64,000 nt of DNA from Patiria pectinifera (GCA_029964075.1 CM057136.1:1736001-1800000), one strand, 5' to 3'; counted from the stretch's first letter, positions 35,187-47,777 are shown. Translations and numbers: made by a program. The notes: generated from the letters alone by a model not told the origin.

Positions 35187-35575
35187 AGTCTTCTTGCCGC
35201 AACCTGTTATGTTCTTAAATCCCGCCCATGCTTTTCTTGGGTCCCTTTGTTGACATTTATCCTGGATTGATTTGCCATATCTTTCCTTACTACGTTGAAT
35301 CTGCTTCTTTAACAGTCTCTGTACATGCCGCTTCTCCGTTTTGTCTCCGTCTCTGAGGGCTTTATGTTTTCTGTTTAGAAGCTCCCTAATATCTTTAGTC
35401 ACCCAAAGTTTGTTATTTGGGTAAAATGTATACTCCACCTCAGGGACAATCATATTTTCGCAGAACATGATGTATCCACTCACTGCATCCACTGCTTCTT
35501 CAATTGAACTATGATCGAAGAAACATCCCAGTCAGTACACTCAAAACATCCTCGCAGTGTTTCCTTGGCACCAGT

Positions 35576-36413
35576 AGACCACTTCCTTTGTTTTTTGACA
35601 ATTGAGCAAGAGAGGTACGACTAAATTGAATATAAAAATTAGAAGCTTGGGGAGTCCAATGAGAATGAAATTCACTTCTGGCTAAAATATTATTAATGGA
35701 ACATGGTAAAGTATTGCGAGAAGATTGATACATTAAAGACCCAAGCTGAACGTTATACATATCATTAAGTTTTAAAGTTTTATGTTTTATAAAAAAGGGG
35801 ATATGTGTGGTCATAGAAGTCGGCAAAATTAATTACACGCAAGACTCTTTTCTGTTATAGAAGTAGTCTTGTAGCAGAACTACTACCCCAAGCAAGTAAA
35901 CCATAGTTAAGATGAGAGACAATTAGGGTGTTATTAAGAAATTCCAAAACATTTACAGGTAAAAGATGCTTGATTTTGTTAATATACCTACGTTTCTTGC
36001 AATGATTTTGCATAAATGATCAACATGATTTTTCCATGTTAGCCCTGAGTCAATAAACAAACCCTAACATTTACAACAATCGGTTTTGATAATTACAGAA
36101 TCAACAATCATAATATTACAGGGTAGTTGAACAACATGAAGCTAGTTTTGGAAATATTTAAGGATAATTTATTAAGTCTGAACCAACTCGAAACAGATAT
36201 ATGTTCGGTGTTAACAGTGTCAGTGAGGTAATTGAGGTTGCTATGGGAACAGAATAAAAAAGAGTCATCAGCAAACAATATAAAGGAGAGCAAATTAGAA
36301 GACTTTGTAAAATCATTATTATATATTATAAAAAGCAAAGGTCCTAAAATTGAGCCTTGGGGTACTCCGTGTGTATGAAAACTAGAGTTTGAGTTTAAGC
36401 CATTTATAGACAC
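35576..36413 (-). mobile_element. Second LINE remnant, RT C-terminal half
   Basis: On the minus strand GVPQGSILGPLLFIIYNNDF and LLSFILFADDSFLF (36,108-36,400) are RT blocks B and C of a Jockey/CR1-type LINE. FFIKHKTLKLNDMYNVQLG and FHSHWTPQASNFYI (35,590-35,826) are from its C-terminal domain. Stops lie between them and the 5' part is missing. The first LINE abuts it at about 35,575, so either that one inserted at this point or truncated against it. Confidence 0.75.
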
Positions 36414-36802
36414 ACATTGGGTTATGCGTGCGTATCGGCCCGATACGCTGGAATTACATATGGCACTATAATCGTTAAAAAAAATTAGTTCATCTCGACA
36501 TGCTAAATCTTGACGAAAAAGCCTAAACTATTGACGCATTTGTGATCAAAATGCACCAAAACCATGCCGCTGTTCGCGTATACGATGTTCCGTGCGGCAT
36601 AGCATGGCAGTGCAGTGCAGTGCCATCACCATTCACTGGTAGGACTGGAACCAGTGACTACGACCTACATAACGTGACAAGACGAATTTGGATCTTAGAA
36701 AATACCAAATAATTAATAAACATCGATGAAGAAGGAGAATTTATTCCAATTAATTCCCAGAACGTAATTTCTCTTTTCTGTGTTTGTATTTTCCATTAAA
36801 AT
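36414..36802. other. Spacer without a recognised feature
   Basis: No supported gene or repeat. Confidence 0.4.
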
Positions 36803-38926
36803 CAGGCGCGGATCCAGGGGTGGGCCATGGGGCACGTGCCCCCGTCTAATTGACTCCACACACAAAAAGGGGGAGGAAAAAGAGGGAGGAGAGCGAAAAG
36901 AGGGGAAGGAGGAGGCAACTTCCTTATAAAAATACCGGCGCCGATATTAAACATCAGCCCGCAAACATTGCGTAGTGGCAGTATGACACAGCGAGTTCGG
37001 GAGTCGATCGAGAAGCTTCGAAATAAACCGCGATCCCACCGTACGTACCCCGTATAACGTAACCCTGCATGTACATGTCTGTATACTTATGTACATGTAC
37101 GTACGATTCATTCTCTACGAAAAAGCACGTGCAGCTTTTTGCTGTGTTGCGCGACACAGGGGTGTGTTTTCGTAAGAACAATTTGCCATTATTTCCACGC
37201 GCTTGTAAATTACAAATTATACTTTTCACGAAGTCCAAAACATTTCATTGTTTTGAAATGAGTTCTTCAACGTCATCATACAATTTTCGTAAAGACTTTA
37301 TTCGAGAAACGATGTAAAACCCTGAAAAAAAAATAAACACCCCTGAAGATATACATGGATCCGTCCATAAAAAAGTCTTCTTTTTTTTTACGAAGAATGG
37401 CGCGATCTGTCTGGTTTTGACATTACTACGCGTTGCTGAAAATACAAATCTGATAAGTTTGGTACTTAAAAAGGATCTGTTTGTTCTTAGGACAAAAAAA
37501 TCAGCAGTTATAGTAGCCAAGAGGCAAGTTTTAGCACCCGAGACATGCTCTGGCAATTTAGACGGAACGCGGTGTGTTGCTTTTCCAAGTGCAAGCCAGG
37601 AACTTTGTTATCGGAGTTCGCCGGTGGCGGCCGCGGGCCGGCGCCCGTCCGATGTCTATTTCTCAACGTCATCATCTACAATTATTTAATGTATTTTTTT
37701 ACGTAACAAAATGACAAAAACCCCTTCACAATGTATCATACAATGTGTGAATTGCAATCATGGCGCCGAAAGGCCCGATGACTATTTTCTGTATAGACGA
37801 GTCGCATGTAGGCCTATACGAACTACGATGAGTTTATACAATTTGTCTTGCTGCGCCGCCGATCTCCCGATGTCATGTACGTGTACATGTATAAACTAGA
37901 CCCTATTCTTGAAATTGAAACTGGACTGAATTAAAACCAAGAACAGTTCTGTAAAATGTTTGGGCAATTACATTATGCAGGCATGCATGAGACAAGTCAT
38001 GAGATAAAACTGAGATTTGAAGTTCCAATGTGCATGGATGCCTATTTGCTCCTCTGTTTTTGGATTGAATTGCACTAATTTTAATCTTGAATACAATTCA
38101 CATGTTCAAGCGGTTTGTTCTCATTGATCAACTAAAAATTTCAATTTGAAACATTATTACAAAGCATTCTTGCAACAGTTTACAAACTAAGTCTATACAA
38201 TTCCGTTTTGAAAATATAATGCACGAAAATATGCAGACGAAAATACGTGGTTGTCAAGTGAAGAACAGAAGAATCTTAAAGATGTTTGTAATAGTAAGAG
38301 TATATTTTAAATCAATAACAAATCTATATAATCTTAAAATTATTTTTAAGAATCATCCACCTTAAATACATGTTTTTCATATTAGCTGAGGCAAGTTTTT
38401 ATCACTTTTGATGGACAGTCTCGATTACTTTTGTGGCGCGAATGAACATTATTAAGGCACAAATCATGCATGATTCCTTGTATGCTCCATTAATTCAATC
38501 AGCACAAAACATTTTTTGACGAAATAAAAAAAAATCCGACCTCACGACCCTAATTTTGGAAGGTCATGTAATACGAAGCAGAATTTTTTTTATGTGTGCT
38601 TAATTTGTTTTAATTTGAAACTTACTTTTCATCCGAACTTTTCCAGTTCAGAAAATTGTTATGTTTGTGAAATATTTATTATATTTTTATTTAAAAAAAA
38701 TGTTATCTATCTCCTCTGAATTTTGAGGAAAAATCTACCTCAAAGATACCAAGATTTGCTCTAAAATGCACCAAAGAGCTTCTAAAGTTCACAATTTTGG
38801 GACCATTAAGTCGGCCCCGAACCCCACGCCGTAGCTTCTCACGTTGGTGTATCACGACAAAACTTCCCCTACAGGTTTCAAAAAATCACGCCCTTCACCC
38901 TTTGGAAAAACCTGGATCCGCCTCTG
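36803..38926. mobile_element. Possible DNA transposon with CGGATCCAGG ends
   Basis: The left end CAGGCGCGGATCCAGG and the reverse complement of the right end (CAGAGGCGGATCCAGG) match over 16 bp with two differences. The right 190 bp shares AAATGCACCAAAGAGC and CGAACCCCACGCC with the copies at 49.8 and 54.5 kb. No target duplication is seen and the 2.1 kb interior has no transposase, so the two ends may belong to different copies. Confidence 0.35.
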
Positions 38927-39593
38927 AAGTTACCGCACATAGATAGTCAGCTAAAACTATTTCAAAATGGTGGGTAGAGGTGATTCATTGATTGTTTCAC
39001 GAATGAACAAATCATATGCAGACATCCGTCGTATATTATGCAGCTATTAGGCCTATATTCCTCCAAGATGTTTAATTTTTAGTAAAGTAGGGCTGGAACC
39101 GTTGCCAGAACATGAGCAACTCTTTGCAGATGACCAAGTACGACTGAAAAATTAAAACAAAATCTAGGTAATAAATAATCAGTGCAATGGTCGAGTCCAC
39201 CCCATCCGAGTCCGAGTCCTTGGTATCCTAGTCTGAGTCTGAGTACGAGTCCTTGTCTCCGAGTTTGAGGCCTTTTGTGAATCTCAAATACACATCATCG
39301 TGGTTGAGAACCAGAACAAAGTATATTGTTTGACCCCTTCTAATACATAGCAATAGTTAGAGGTAATGTGTAGTATACATTTTAACCAAATTCATAGAAG
39401 ATTTCGCCCTCGATATTTTTTTAAGTGAACTTCAGGATTTAAAAGGCTTTCCAAGTGTAAACAACTTAAACTATTGAAATCCCAAATTCCGATCCTCTTT
39501 AAAAAAGATGTTGCTGGAAAATTGTCACTGTTTGTACTCAGAATGCCTTGCAAGGTCACAAGTATGAAAATTATGTTCTGGCTTAATTAAGAT
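38927..39593. other. Spacer with a short GAGTCCGAGTC repeat
   Basis: At 39,192-39,270 GAGTCCGAGTC and CTGAGTCTGAGTACGAGTC are repeated. No gene seen. Confidence 0.45.
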
Positions 39594-40074
39594 TTAAACT
39601 AAAACATGATCATTACATCTTTGACACATAAGCATTTCCAACATGCGGGAAGATAAGCTGGCACGATGGGGACGCATTATTATACCCCCATGACTGAAAA
39701 TGCGCTCCACTGTTGCACTTGATGGGGTATACAAGTAAAATATTTCACAGAATTGTAACGCCTACCACAATGGTTCAAAATTTTGGGAGGAGAGAAAAGG
39801 TCCCCCCGCAACTGGATCTATCCCATCATTTACGAAGTTCCTCGGGCTTATACCAGGATATCTGTACACGCTGGAGATGACGGATGAAGTTGGAGGTAGT
39901 TCCATGATTACTAATTTCAGAAATCGTGGCTTTGCAAAGGTTACAGTTTGCAGAATGTCTCTTCTTGTCCATTTTGTGGCCCGAATACTTCTTGTGATTG
40001 GTAAATCCATACTTGATCACTCGGGAAAGCACCGACTTGATAATATCATGTCGGCGCATATTATCATACCACAT
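39594..40074 (-). pseudogene. hAT transposase relic (BED finger and hATC ends only)
   Basis: On the minus strand, 40,074-39,830 encodes a BED-type zinc finger: SANCNLCKATI followed by NFIRHLQRV. At 39,723-39,594 the conserved hATC dimerisation motif appears: SSATVERIFS, then SLSSRMLEMLM and a stop. The several hundred residues that should lie between are missing, so this is an internally deleted copy. It may come from the autonomous partner of the hAT MITEs at 40.9 and 47.8 kb; that link is inference. Confidence 0.75.
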
Positions 40075-40124
40075 ATTATGTGGTATGGAGTGGTAATTGG
40101 GTTAACCAATGGATGGTCGTGTGG

Positions 40125-40535
40125 ATGGAGCCTGGATTGGCTGCAAAGACATCGAGAAGGAAGGTGATTGGCAGAATTGTCCTCTGACAGGTGATGAGAC
40201 CAACGCGTACCAGAACTGGAGGGAAGGGCAGCCTGACAGTTGGAATGCTGCATCTGATTGTGCATTGATAATCAATTCAGCGGGTGGCAAATGGGATGAC
40301 CAGTCTTGCACTAATCCTAGATATGCAACGTGTGAGCTTGCCATCATCGACTACGACCCTCTATTTTGCCATCAGATCGGCTGCGATGGTCGCATCACCT
40401 CCCCGTGCCTCACTGATAATCACGTCTTGATGGAGTTACAGTCTCGGGGTCTGGTGTCTTGTGGCAAGGCCTGCCTCTCTCATCCCAAATGTAGCTCCTT
40501 CAAAGTGATGGAACAAGGACAGGGCAAGATGGTAT
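40125..40535 (+). pseudogene. C-type lectin and PAN/apple fragment, copy 1
   Basis: The frame reads WIGCKD, EGDWQNCPLTGDE, YQNWREGQPDSWN, SDCALI, KWDDQSC and RYATCEL, which is the second half of a C-type lectin domain. The QPD at the Ca2+-site position is the galactose-type motif. A PAN/apple-like part follows (SCGKACLSHPKCSSF). Homology to copy 2 stops at GGGCAAGATGG, where hAT-MITE-like sequence begins, so the PAN domain is cut short. The first half of the lectin domain is absent; it may have been in an upstream exon, now replaced by the hAT relic. Secreted carbohydrate binding is inferred from the family. Confidence 0.75.
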
Positions 40536-40942
40536 TCGCAATGACTTACGGTGCAAAATGTATGCTCACTTTACTTTGCGAATAACAGTCATGTACAAAT
40601 ATAAAAGTGTCACTGACTCTCACCTCATGGTTCTAGAACGCACAAAATACCATCCGGGAACCAGATTTTTAAACACATTTTCTAATTCGCTGTTTCATCA
40701 TCGGTTTTTGGCGATTCTGATGAAGCTTTTGAATTTGAACGCTTGCTAAAGTTATGGCCTCCTTTTATAAATTTTGGTATACATAGTGTTCAAATAATCG
40801 TGACTCGAATTGACTCGAGCTAAATATTTGTCTTGACTCGACTCGACCTTTTGACCTAATGATTCGACTCGATTCGACTCACTTCTTTAATATGACTCGA
40901 CTAGACTCGAGTCAGAAAAATCAGTAACTCGTTACAACTCTG
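40536..40942 (+). mobile_element. hAT-type MITE with CGACTCGA repeats, 5' truncated
   Basis: The right end CGTTACAACTCTG and the GACTCGACTCGA-rich inner part match the right half of 47,778-48,781. The left end is missing. It joins directly to lectin copy 1. Confidence 0.7.
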
Positions 40943-41129
40943 GGTCTAGGTGCTGAAGTTCACTGGGAAACGTCGTCGTGGCCGTATCTGCGTTTTGCCC
41001 GAAATTTACGGAATAATTTCATAACATCTTTATGTGACTATAGAATGTTTATAATGTGAGTTGAACCTTAATTTTGCGTGATACTACCAATATACATGTG
41101 CTTTTAAGTATTAATAGTGTATTTCGAGT
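40943..41129. other. Spacer between the lectin copies
   Basis: No recognised feature. The homology between the copies begins at about TGGATTGGCTGC on both sides, without an obvious shared acceptor. Confidence 0.4.
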
Positions 41130-41585
41130 AATCTCTGGATTGGCTGCTAAGACATCGACAAGGAAGGTGATTGGCAGAATTGTCCTCTGACAGGTGATGA
41201 GACCAACAAGTACCAGAACTGGTTGGAAGGAAAGCCTGATAATCGGCACAGTGCAGCTGATTGTGCATTGATGGGCGATTGGAGGAATGGCGAATGGGGT
41301 AACCAGTTATGCATCAATCTTAGATATGCAACATGTGAGCTTGCTATCATCGACAACGACCCTCTATTCTGCCTTCAGATCGACTCTGATGGTCGCATCA
41401 CCTCCCCGTGCCTCATTGATAATCACGTCTTGATGGAGTTACAGGCTCAGGGTCTGGTGTCTTGTGGTAAGGCCTGCCTCTCACATCCCAAATGTAGCTC
41501 CTTCAATCTGAAGGACCAAGGCCAGGGCAAGATGATGTGCCAGCTGAATGACCTCGCCCTTCAAATTGCAGCTACTGATCTGTAG
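41130..41585 (+). pseudogene. C-type lectin and PAN/apple fragment, copy 2, with a nonsense codon
   Basis: It is a paralogue of copy 1. A TAA stands where copy 1 has AAA in WIGCKD (about 41,145). The lectin part then reads EGDWQNC, NWLEGKPDNRH, EWGNQLC and RYATCEL, so the sugar-site motifs are changed (KPD for QPD, WGN for WDD). The PAN/apple part is complete: SCGKACLSHPKCSSFN then MMCQLNDLALQIAATDL and TAG. If translation began inside (Met at 41,223) only a partial lectin domain would result. Confidence 0.75.
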
Positions 41586-42391
41586 ACACTGGTTGCATGA
41601 AGCAAACTGATACAAAAGATATCCTTCAGAATGCTCTGACGAACAGGTACATGGGCCGACATTTTCAATGCAAGTACATGTCATGTACAAAACAAAGTGG
41701 TGGCTTACATTTTCACAGCTGAGAGTGAATGACTATTTTGTGGAGATTTGTTGTGAACTGCTTGCATTTTGTAAGGGTTTACAAGTTTAGAAACACTTGT
41801 ACTAGTCTGTATGTACAACATTTGTCTTAGTGAGTGTTGTGACTGTTTGCATAGTATAGTAATTGTAATAGTAATTTGCATAGTATTTTGAATTGTTTGT
41901 TTTGTTTAGATGGATAACCTGTGCATTGGCAGAAATGTAGCCAAAACGTAACCACATACATGCACACTTTGCTTTGTTTAATATGCCACTAGTAAAAGGG
42001 AAAAAGGCAATTTCTGACCACTTTAACCATTTTTTTTTTATTTAGCTAAAGATATTCATGTAAACATCATTTTCGAGTTTGGAGTCATTGAATCGGCTAT
42101 TTCGAGCTATAGAATCAAATGTAGGCAACATTTTTTTTATTTAGGGACGAAAATAGTTGAGGGGAGGGGGAACGACATGTCCCCCCGTCCTCCACTGATC
42201 GACGCCCATGGACTTGGCACCATGCTTCATAACGACAGACTTTTAATACACGCAAATTGTATACTTACATGTATGCCTATACAGCGTCAGTGAAATTGAA
42301 AATTCTGAGAGAGATCCCAACACTTCCTAAAAGCTTTTCTCTGCATGCGTGTGGGTGTGTGTGTCATATGTGTTGGTAGGCCCCCCCCCCC
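41586..42391. other. Spacer without a recognised gene
   Basis: GCAATTTCTGACCACTTT at about 42,008 is a fragment of the CGGATCCAG-family repeat. Confidence 0.4.
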
Positions 42392-42760
42392 AAAAAAGTC
42401 TCCGGTTTCTGGTAAGGAGCTTGCCCAAAAAGTCGTGCGGCGTTGCGGCTTTTTATTTTTTGTACCTGTTTTTTTTTTGCTTCAAATGTCGGCTGATGAC
42501 TGCAAATGGTGCCCGACTAAACTTAGTGCAAATATTATGAGAGACTAGCGATGCCACGTAAAGCTTATTCTCGATCATAACCTCATCTAAAAACACGTTA
42601 AAATTGTGCAGCAGAAGGATTCCAGTCAAACCAGTGAGTTTGGCGGTTTTGAGACATCATCTTTCATTGAAAAAAAAACTTTTTCATTTTGCCGACACGC
42701 ATGGCTACGGTGGCATGGCTACGGTGCCGCGCGCGAAAATCAGAAACCGGAGACTTTTTT
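42392..42760. mobile_element. Inverted-repeat element with about 20 bp arms
   Basis: AAAAAAGTCTCCGGTTTCTG at 42,392-42,411 pairs with 42,741-42,760. Pairing continues loosely outside (GTAGGCCCCC near 42,376 and GGCC near 42,763). No coding capacity. Confidence 0.55.
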
Positions 42761-43463
42761 TTGGCCTTATGGCACACTGCGACATTTTTGTAGGCCCCCA
42801 AATTGTTCGTAGGCGCTAGGCACATCAGCGCCTACTGTGCCTATTGGTGAATCCAGAACTGGGGTTCCAGCCCCATCAGATTCTTAATTCTGCAGGTTTT
42901 TTTCCACAGAAATGTGTTTAATACACTGACGAACATAGACATCATTGTACTGTGTTCAACTTGGGCACAGGGTCTTTGTCTACACCAAATTTGCTGATGA
43001 TATGGACCCTGTGCACAATGTACCCCCTCAATAATTACCAAGGGTGAGTCGAGGGAGACATTCCAGCACACTGCCTGTCATGCCTGAGGTACACATGAAG
43101 ATGCCATGGGTTTATGCACATACCAAATTTTAACAAATAGTGTGTACTTTTCATACTATGTGCGTGTAAAGCGCGCATGAAAGGCACAAAGTACACACAG
43201 TTTTTTTAAGAAATTGTGCTTATTTTGTGGTGTCTCCCTCCAACGTTGGCTTTTGAAAGTGGTAACAAAGCGCCATCTTTTGTTCATGCACAGAGTCCAT
43301 TAACTTATTGAAGAAATTACAAAAGTCCCAGGAATCTGTGTACAATGTCTGCGGAAAAGGCATTGCAGCACAGAAATATTATGAGCGACCTTGATATTGA
43401 GACTGTAAAGTGTACAAAGAAGTGTGATCATCCATCATTGCAATATCTTGAGATATGTACACA
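42761..43463. other. Spacer left of the tandem array
   Basis: The phrase GGGTCT.TGTC.ACACCAA near 42,970 resembles one inside the array units, so it may be a distant relative. No gene seen. Confidence 0.4.
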
Positions 43464-46400
43464 TGGATTACCTTATAAAAGTTTCATGACGTCGTAGCAC
43501 CAGAGCTACGAACGGGGTCTACCCCATGTTCCCCAATACCTATGTTCCCCAATACCGATGGCCATTTTTAGCTGTTAATTAATGGGGAACAACTGTCGAA
43601 AAATGCAATATTCCTAACAGTGTACTCAACTCTAACTACACAACGCCCAAAGCAGCGTTGTCAGGGAAGGAATCTTTAACAATCCTCCACTTTGATTGCT
43701 TTGTGCATTCGACTGAGAAGGGTAAGCTTCTTTCATTTCGCGTTCGTTATTAACTGTCAGTCGCTGTTGAGAATTTCCATTCAAAACACATTGTGGTTCT
43801 ACAATTAGCCTTGGTCAATGCTCTCGTCGTTATTCGTCCCGTGCGCGGTCAATCGTCGGCATATCCTCACGCACTATGCACATGCAAGTAAAAATACAGC
43901 GCGAACAGCGACCTCATGCGGCCACTATTTTTTTTATGCAAATCAGTTGGGGACGATCGAGAGCCTTGGTTCAATCGTCGGCAAAAGCTTATGTTTTTCT
44001 TCATGTCGCGCTGGATTTCTAGCGCACGACCTCGTATGCGAATACAGATAAGTGTAGGCGGGGCTAATATGTGGAGTGTCCAATCACACCTTGGTCAATC
44101 CGGACGTCATCAAATTGAAAATCTTCTTCGCAAAAGATACATTGATGTTGTTAAGCATTTATATCCTAGTCATGCACCATCAGTTATTTAGTTATCCACT
44201 AAATAATATTCTTTACACTGAAAGGACGTGACATGTGGTCAATACGACATCAGTGTTTGAGGTACCATACACACAAACTGTTTTAGCATAGGGTCTATGT
44301 CCACACCAAGTTTCATTAGGATATGAACGAATGGGGAAGTGACAATATACAGAAACAGTGTACTATGTCTGTGCGGGATATATGGGCCTTTTTGTCTCAC
44401 TCTAAAAAAAAAGCTTCTATAATAACAACGATCAACCGTGAAAGTCATCGTGGATTACCTTATAAAAGTTTCATGACGTCGTAGCACCAGAGCTACGAAC
44501 GGGGTCTACCCCATGTTCCCCAATACCTATGTTCCCCAATACCGATGGCCATTTTTAGCTGTTAATTAATGGGGAACAACTGTCGAAAAATGCAATATTC
44601 CTAACAGTGTACTCAACTCTAACTACACAACGCCCAAAGCAGCGTTGTCAGGGAAGGAATCTTTAACAATCCTCCACTTTGATTGCTTTGTGCATTCGAC
44701 TGAGAAGGGTAAGCTTCTTTCATTTCGCGTTCGTTATTAACTGTCAGTCGCTGTTGAGAATTTCCATTCAAAACACATTGTGGTTCTACAATTAGCCTTG
44801 GTCAATGCTCTCGTCGTTATTCGTCCCGTGCGCGGTCAATCGTCGGCATATCCTCACGCACTATGCACATGCAAGTAAAAATACAGCGCGAACAGCGACC
44901 TCATGCGGCCACTATTTTTTTTATGCAAATCAGTTGGGGACGATCGAGAGCCTTGGTTCAATCGTCGGCAAAAGCTTATGTTTTTCTTCATGTCGCGCTG
45001 GATTTCTAGCGCACGACCTCGTATGCGAATACAGATAAGTGTAGGCGGGGCTAATATGTGGAGTGTCCAATCACACCTTGGTCAATCCGGACGTCATCAA
45101 ATTGAAAATCTTCTTCGCAAAAGATACATTGATGTTGTTAAGCATTTATATCCTAGTCATGCACCATCAGTTATTTAGTTATCCACTAAATAATATTCTT
45201 TACACTGAAAGGACGTGACATGTGGTCAATACGACATCAGTGTTTGAGGTACCATACACACAAACTGTTTTAGCATAGGGTCTATGTCCACACCAAGTTT
45301 CATTAGGATATGAACGAATGGGGAAGTGACAATATACAGAAACAGTGTACTATGTCTGTGCGGGATATATGGGCCTTTTTGTCTCACTCTAAAAAAAAAG
45401 CTTCTATAATAACAACGATCAACCGTGAAAGTCATCGGCCAATTTTAGCTGTTAATTAATGGGGAACAACTGTCGAAAAATGCAATATTCCTAACAGTGT
45501 ACTCAACTCTAACTACACAACGCCCAAAGCAGCCTTGTCAGGGAAGCAATCTTTAACAATCCTCCACTTTGATTGCTTTGTGCATTCGACTGAGAAGGGT
45601 AAGCTTCTTTCATTTCGCGTTCGTTATTAACTGTCAGTCGCTGTTGAGAATTTCCATTCAAAACACATTGTGGTTCTACAATTAGCCTTGGTCAATGCTC
45701 TCGTCGTTATTCGTCCCGTACGCGGTCAATCGTCGGCATATCCTCACGCCCTATGCACATGTAAGTAAAAATACAGCGCGAACAGCGACCTCATGCGGCC
45801 ACTAGTTTTTTATGCAAATCAGTTGGGGACGATCGAGAGCCTTGGTTCAATCGTCGGCAAAAGCTTATGTTTTTCTTCATGTCCCGCTGGATTTCTAGCG
45901 CACGACCTCGTATGCGAATACAGATAAGTGTAGGCGGGGCTAATATGTGGAGTGTCCAATCACACCTTGGTCAATCCGGACGTCATCAAATTGAAAATCT
46001 TCTTCGCAAAAGATACATTGATGTTGTTAAGCATTTATATCCTAGTCATGCACCATCAGTTATTTAGTTATCCACTAAATAATATTCTTTACACTGAAAG
46101 GACGTGACATGTGGTCAATACGACATCAGTGTTTGAGGTACCATACACACAAACTGTTTTAGCATAGGGTCTATGTCCACACCAAGTTTCATTAGGATAT
46201 GAACGAATGGGGAAGTGACAATATACAGAAACAGTGTACGATGTCTGTGCGGGATATATGGGCCTTTTTGTCTCACTCTAAAGAAAAAGCTTCTATAATA
46301 ACAAAGATCAACCGTGAAATTCATCGGCCAATTTTAGCTGTTAATTAATGGGGAACAACTGTCGAAAAATGCAATATTCCTAACAGTGTACTCAACTCTA

Positions 46401-46571
46401 ACTACACAACGCCCAAAACAGCGTTGTCAAGGAAGCGATCTTTAACAATCCTCCACTTTGATTGCTTTGTGCATTCGACTGAGAAGGGTAAGCTTCTTTC
46501 TTTTCGCGTTCGTTATTAACTGTCAGTCGCTGTTGAAAATTTCCATTCAAAACACATTGTGGTTCTACAAT
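43464..46571 (+). repeat. Tandem array of 987 and 889 bp units
   Basis: Anchoring on AGCTGTTAATTAATGGGG gives units at 43,570, 44,557, 45,447 and 46,336, spacing 987, 890 and 889. The first two units (43,464-44,450 and 44,451-45,437) look identical by eye; later ones lack the 98-bp segment starting TGGATTACCTTATAAAAG. Each unit contains the left arm of the 13.3 kb foldback element (starts 43,806, 44,793, 45,683, 46,572) plus about 690 bp found only here. The fourth unit runs into duplication copy B. Shared open frames are a by-product of duplication. Confidence 0.9.
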
Positions 46572-47777
46572 TAGCCTTGGTCAATGCTCTCGTCGTTATT
46601 CGTCCCGTACGCGGTCAATCGTCGGCATATATCCTCACGCGCTATGCACATGCATGTAAAAATACAGCACGAACAGCGACCTCATGCGGCCACTACTTTT
46701 TTATGCAAATCAGTTGGGGACGATCGAGAGCCTTAGTTCAATCGTCGGCAAAAGCTTATGTTTTTCTTTACTTTGCGCTAGATTTCCAGCGCACGACCTC
46801 GTATGCGAATACAGAGAATATAGGCGGGGCTAATATGTGGAGTGTCCAATCACACCTTGGTAAATCCGGATATCATCAAATTATTTGCAGTTATTCGCTT
46901 TTTGCGGACGTGACAGGAACCACAGTTTTTGTGCATTGGTGCCGTGTGCAGAGACACACAACGTGTACGTGTATGGGTTATGTACGGTGCCACGTTTCAC
47001 TATGCAAGTTTCCACGCAACGATCGACCAATAAGAAAACGACATTTAAGGTCAGCTAAGGCTATTAACATAATAGAGCGGGAGCCGGGGGGGGGGGGTGG
47101 TCAGCCTAGCTGGAAAGTTAACCAATTTTCATGTATGCAGCAATGATCCACATGCATACCAATGTAAGGAACTGGACGTTTGCCGGGCACACTGTGGTGG
47201 GTATGGCCAGGAGGGCCATGAGAAAGGGGCCACAAAATTGAGCTAGATCAGCTGGTGGAGTTAACCCAATGAAACCTACTGGAAAATGTCGGGCCTAGTC
47301 CCAGGTATCATGAATGGCCACTGCCAGACATTTTCAGTGGTGGAAGGTGCCCGCCAGACATGAAAAACCTGTATAGGAGGGGGCGTGGCTATAACCCCCT
47401 CCCATTCCTTTTCGCCGATAGAGTAGCAATCCATCGAAATAGAAAAATGTAAAACCAGTTTCTATAAGTGCCCTGACTCTTGTAGAATACAAAAAATATA
47501 ACTTACGAGTAATTTAAGACCTGACTAATTAACTTAAGAGCGGTGCGAATAGCTTTGAGGGGGCGGGGCTACCACCCCTCCAAACATATTTTCGCTTATA
47601 TCATCGCAACGCATTCTATTAATTCTGTCAAATTTTCCTGGCATGTTTTCCGATGCCTTTTGGCTTTTTTGTATCCATTTCTAACAAAATAAGGCACACT
47701 GTTCCATCAAATGTCATTGCCAAATGCAGTAGGTTATGTTCAATATGTACAGTACATTGTACATTACATGTGCTGGG

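Larger units (their letters stand above)
33330..35575 (-). mobile_element. LINE of the CR1/L2/Rex1 group, 5' truncated
   Basis: On the minus strand the order is endonuclease-RT linker (about 35,575-35,190), reverse transcriptase (about 35,186-34,120), a C-terminal region (34,110-33,652) and a 3' end with an (ATTGAA)n tail near 33,360-33,330. The linker block TDWDV, YPNNKLWVTK and the C-terminal KLKSYKVC and SFLPNSCHLFN-like blocks fit Rex1/CR1-type LINEs. The endonuclease is missing. A frameshift near 35,186 and an in-frame TAG near 34,117 break the frame. Few lesions, so fairly recent. Confidence 0.85.

Noticed and set aside
43470-43560. Possible self-cleaving ribozyme in the hairpin TCGTAGC...GCTACGA
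   Set aside because: The conserved hammerhead core is absent on both strands.
43818-46067. Identical open frames of 66-91 codons in each array unit
   Set aside because: They are identical because the DNA is duplicated; composition is not protein-like, and the related single-copy element at 13.3 kb does not keep them.
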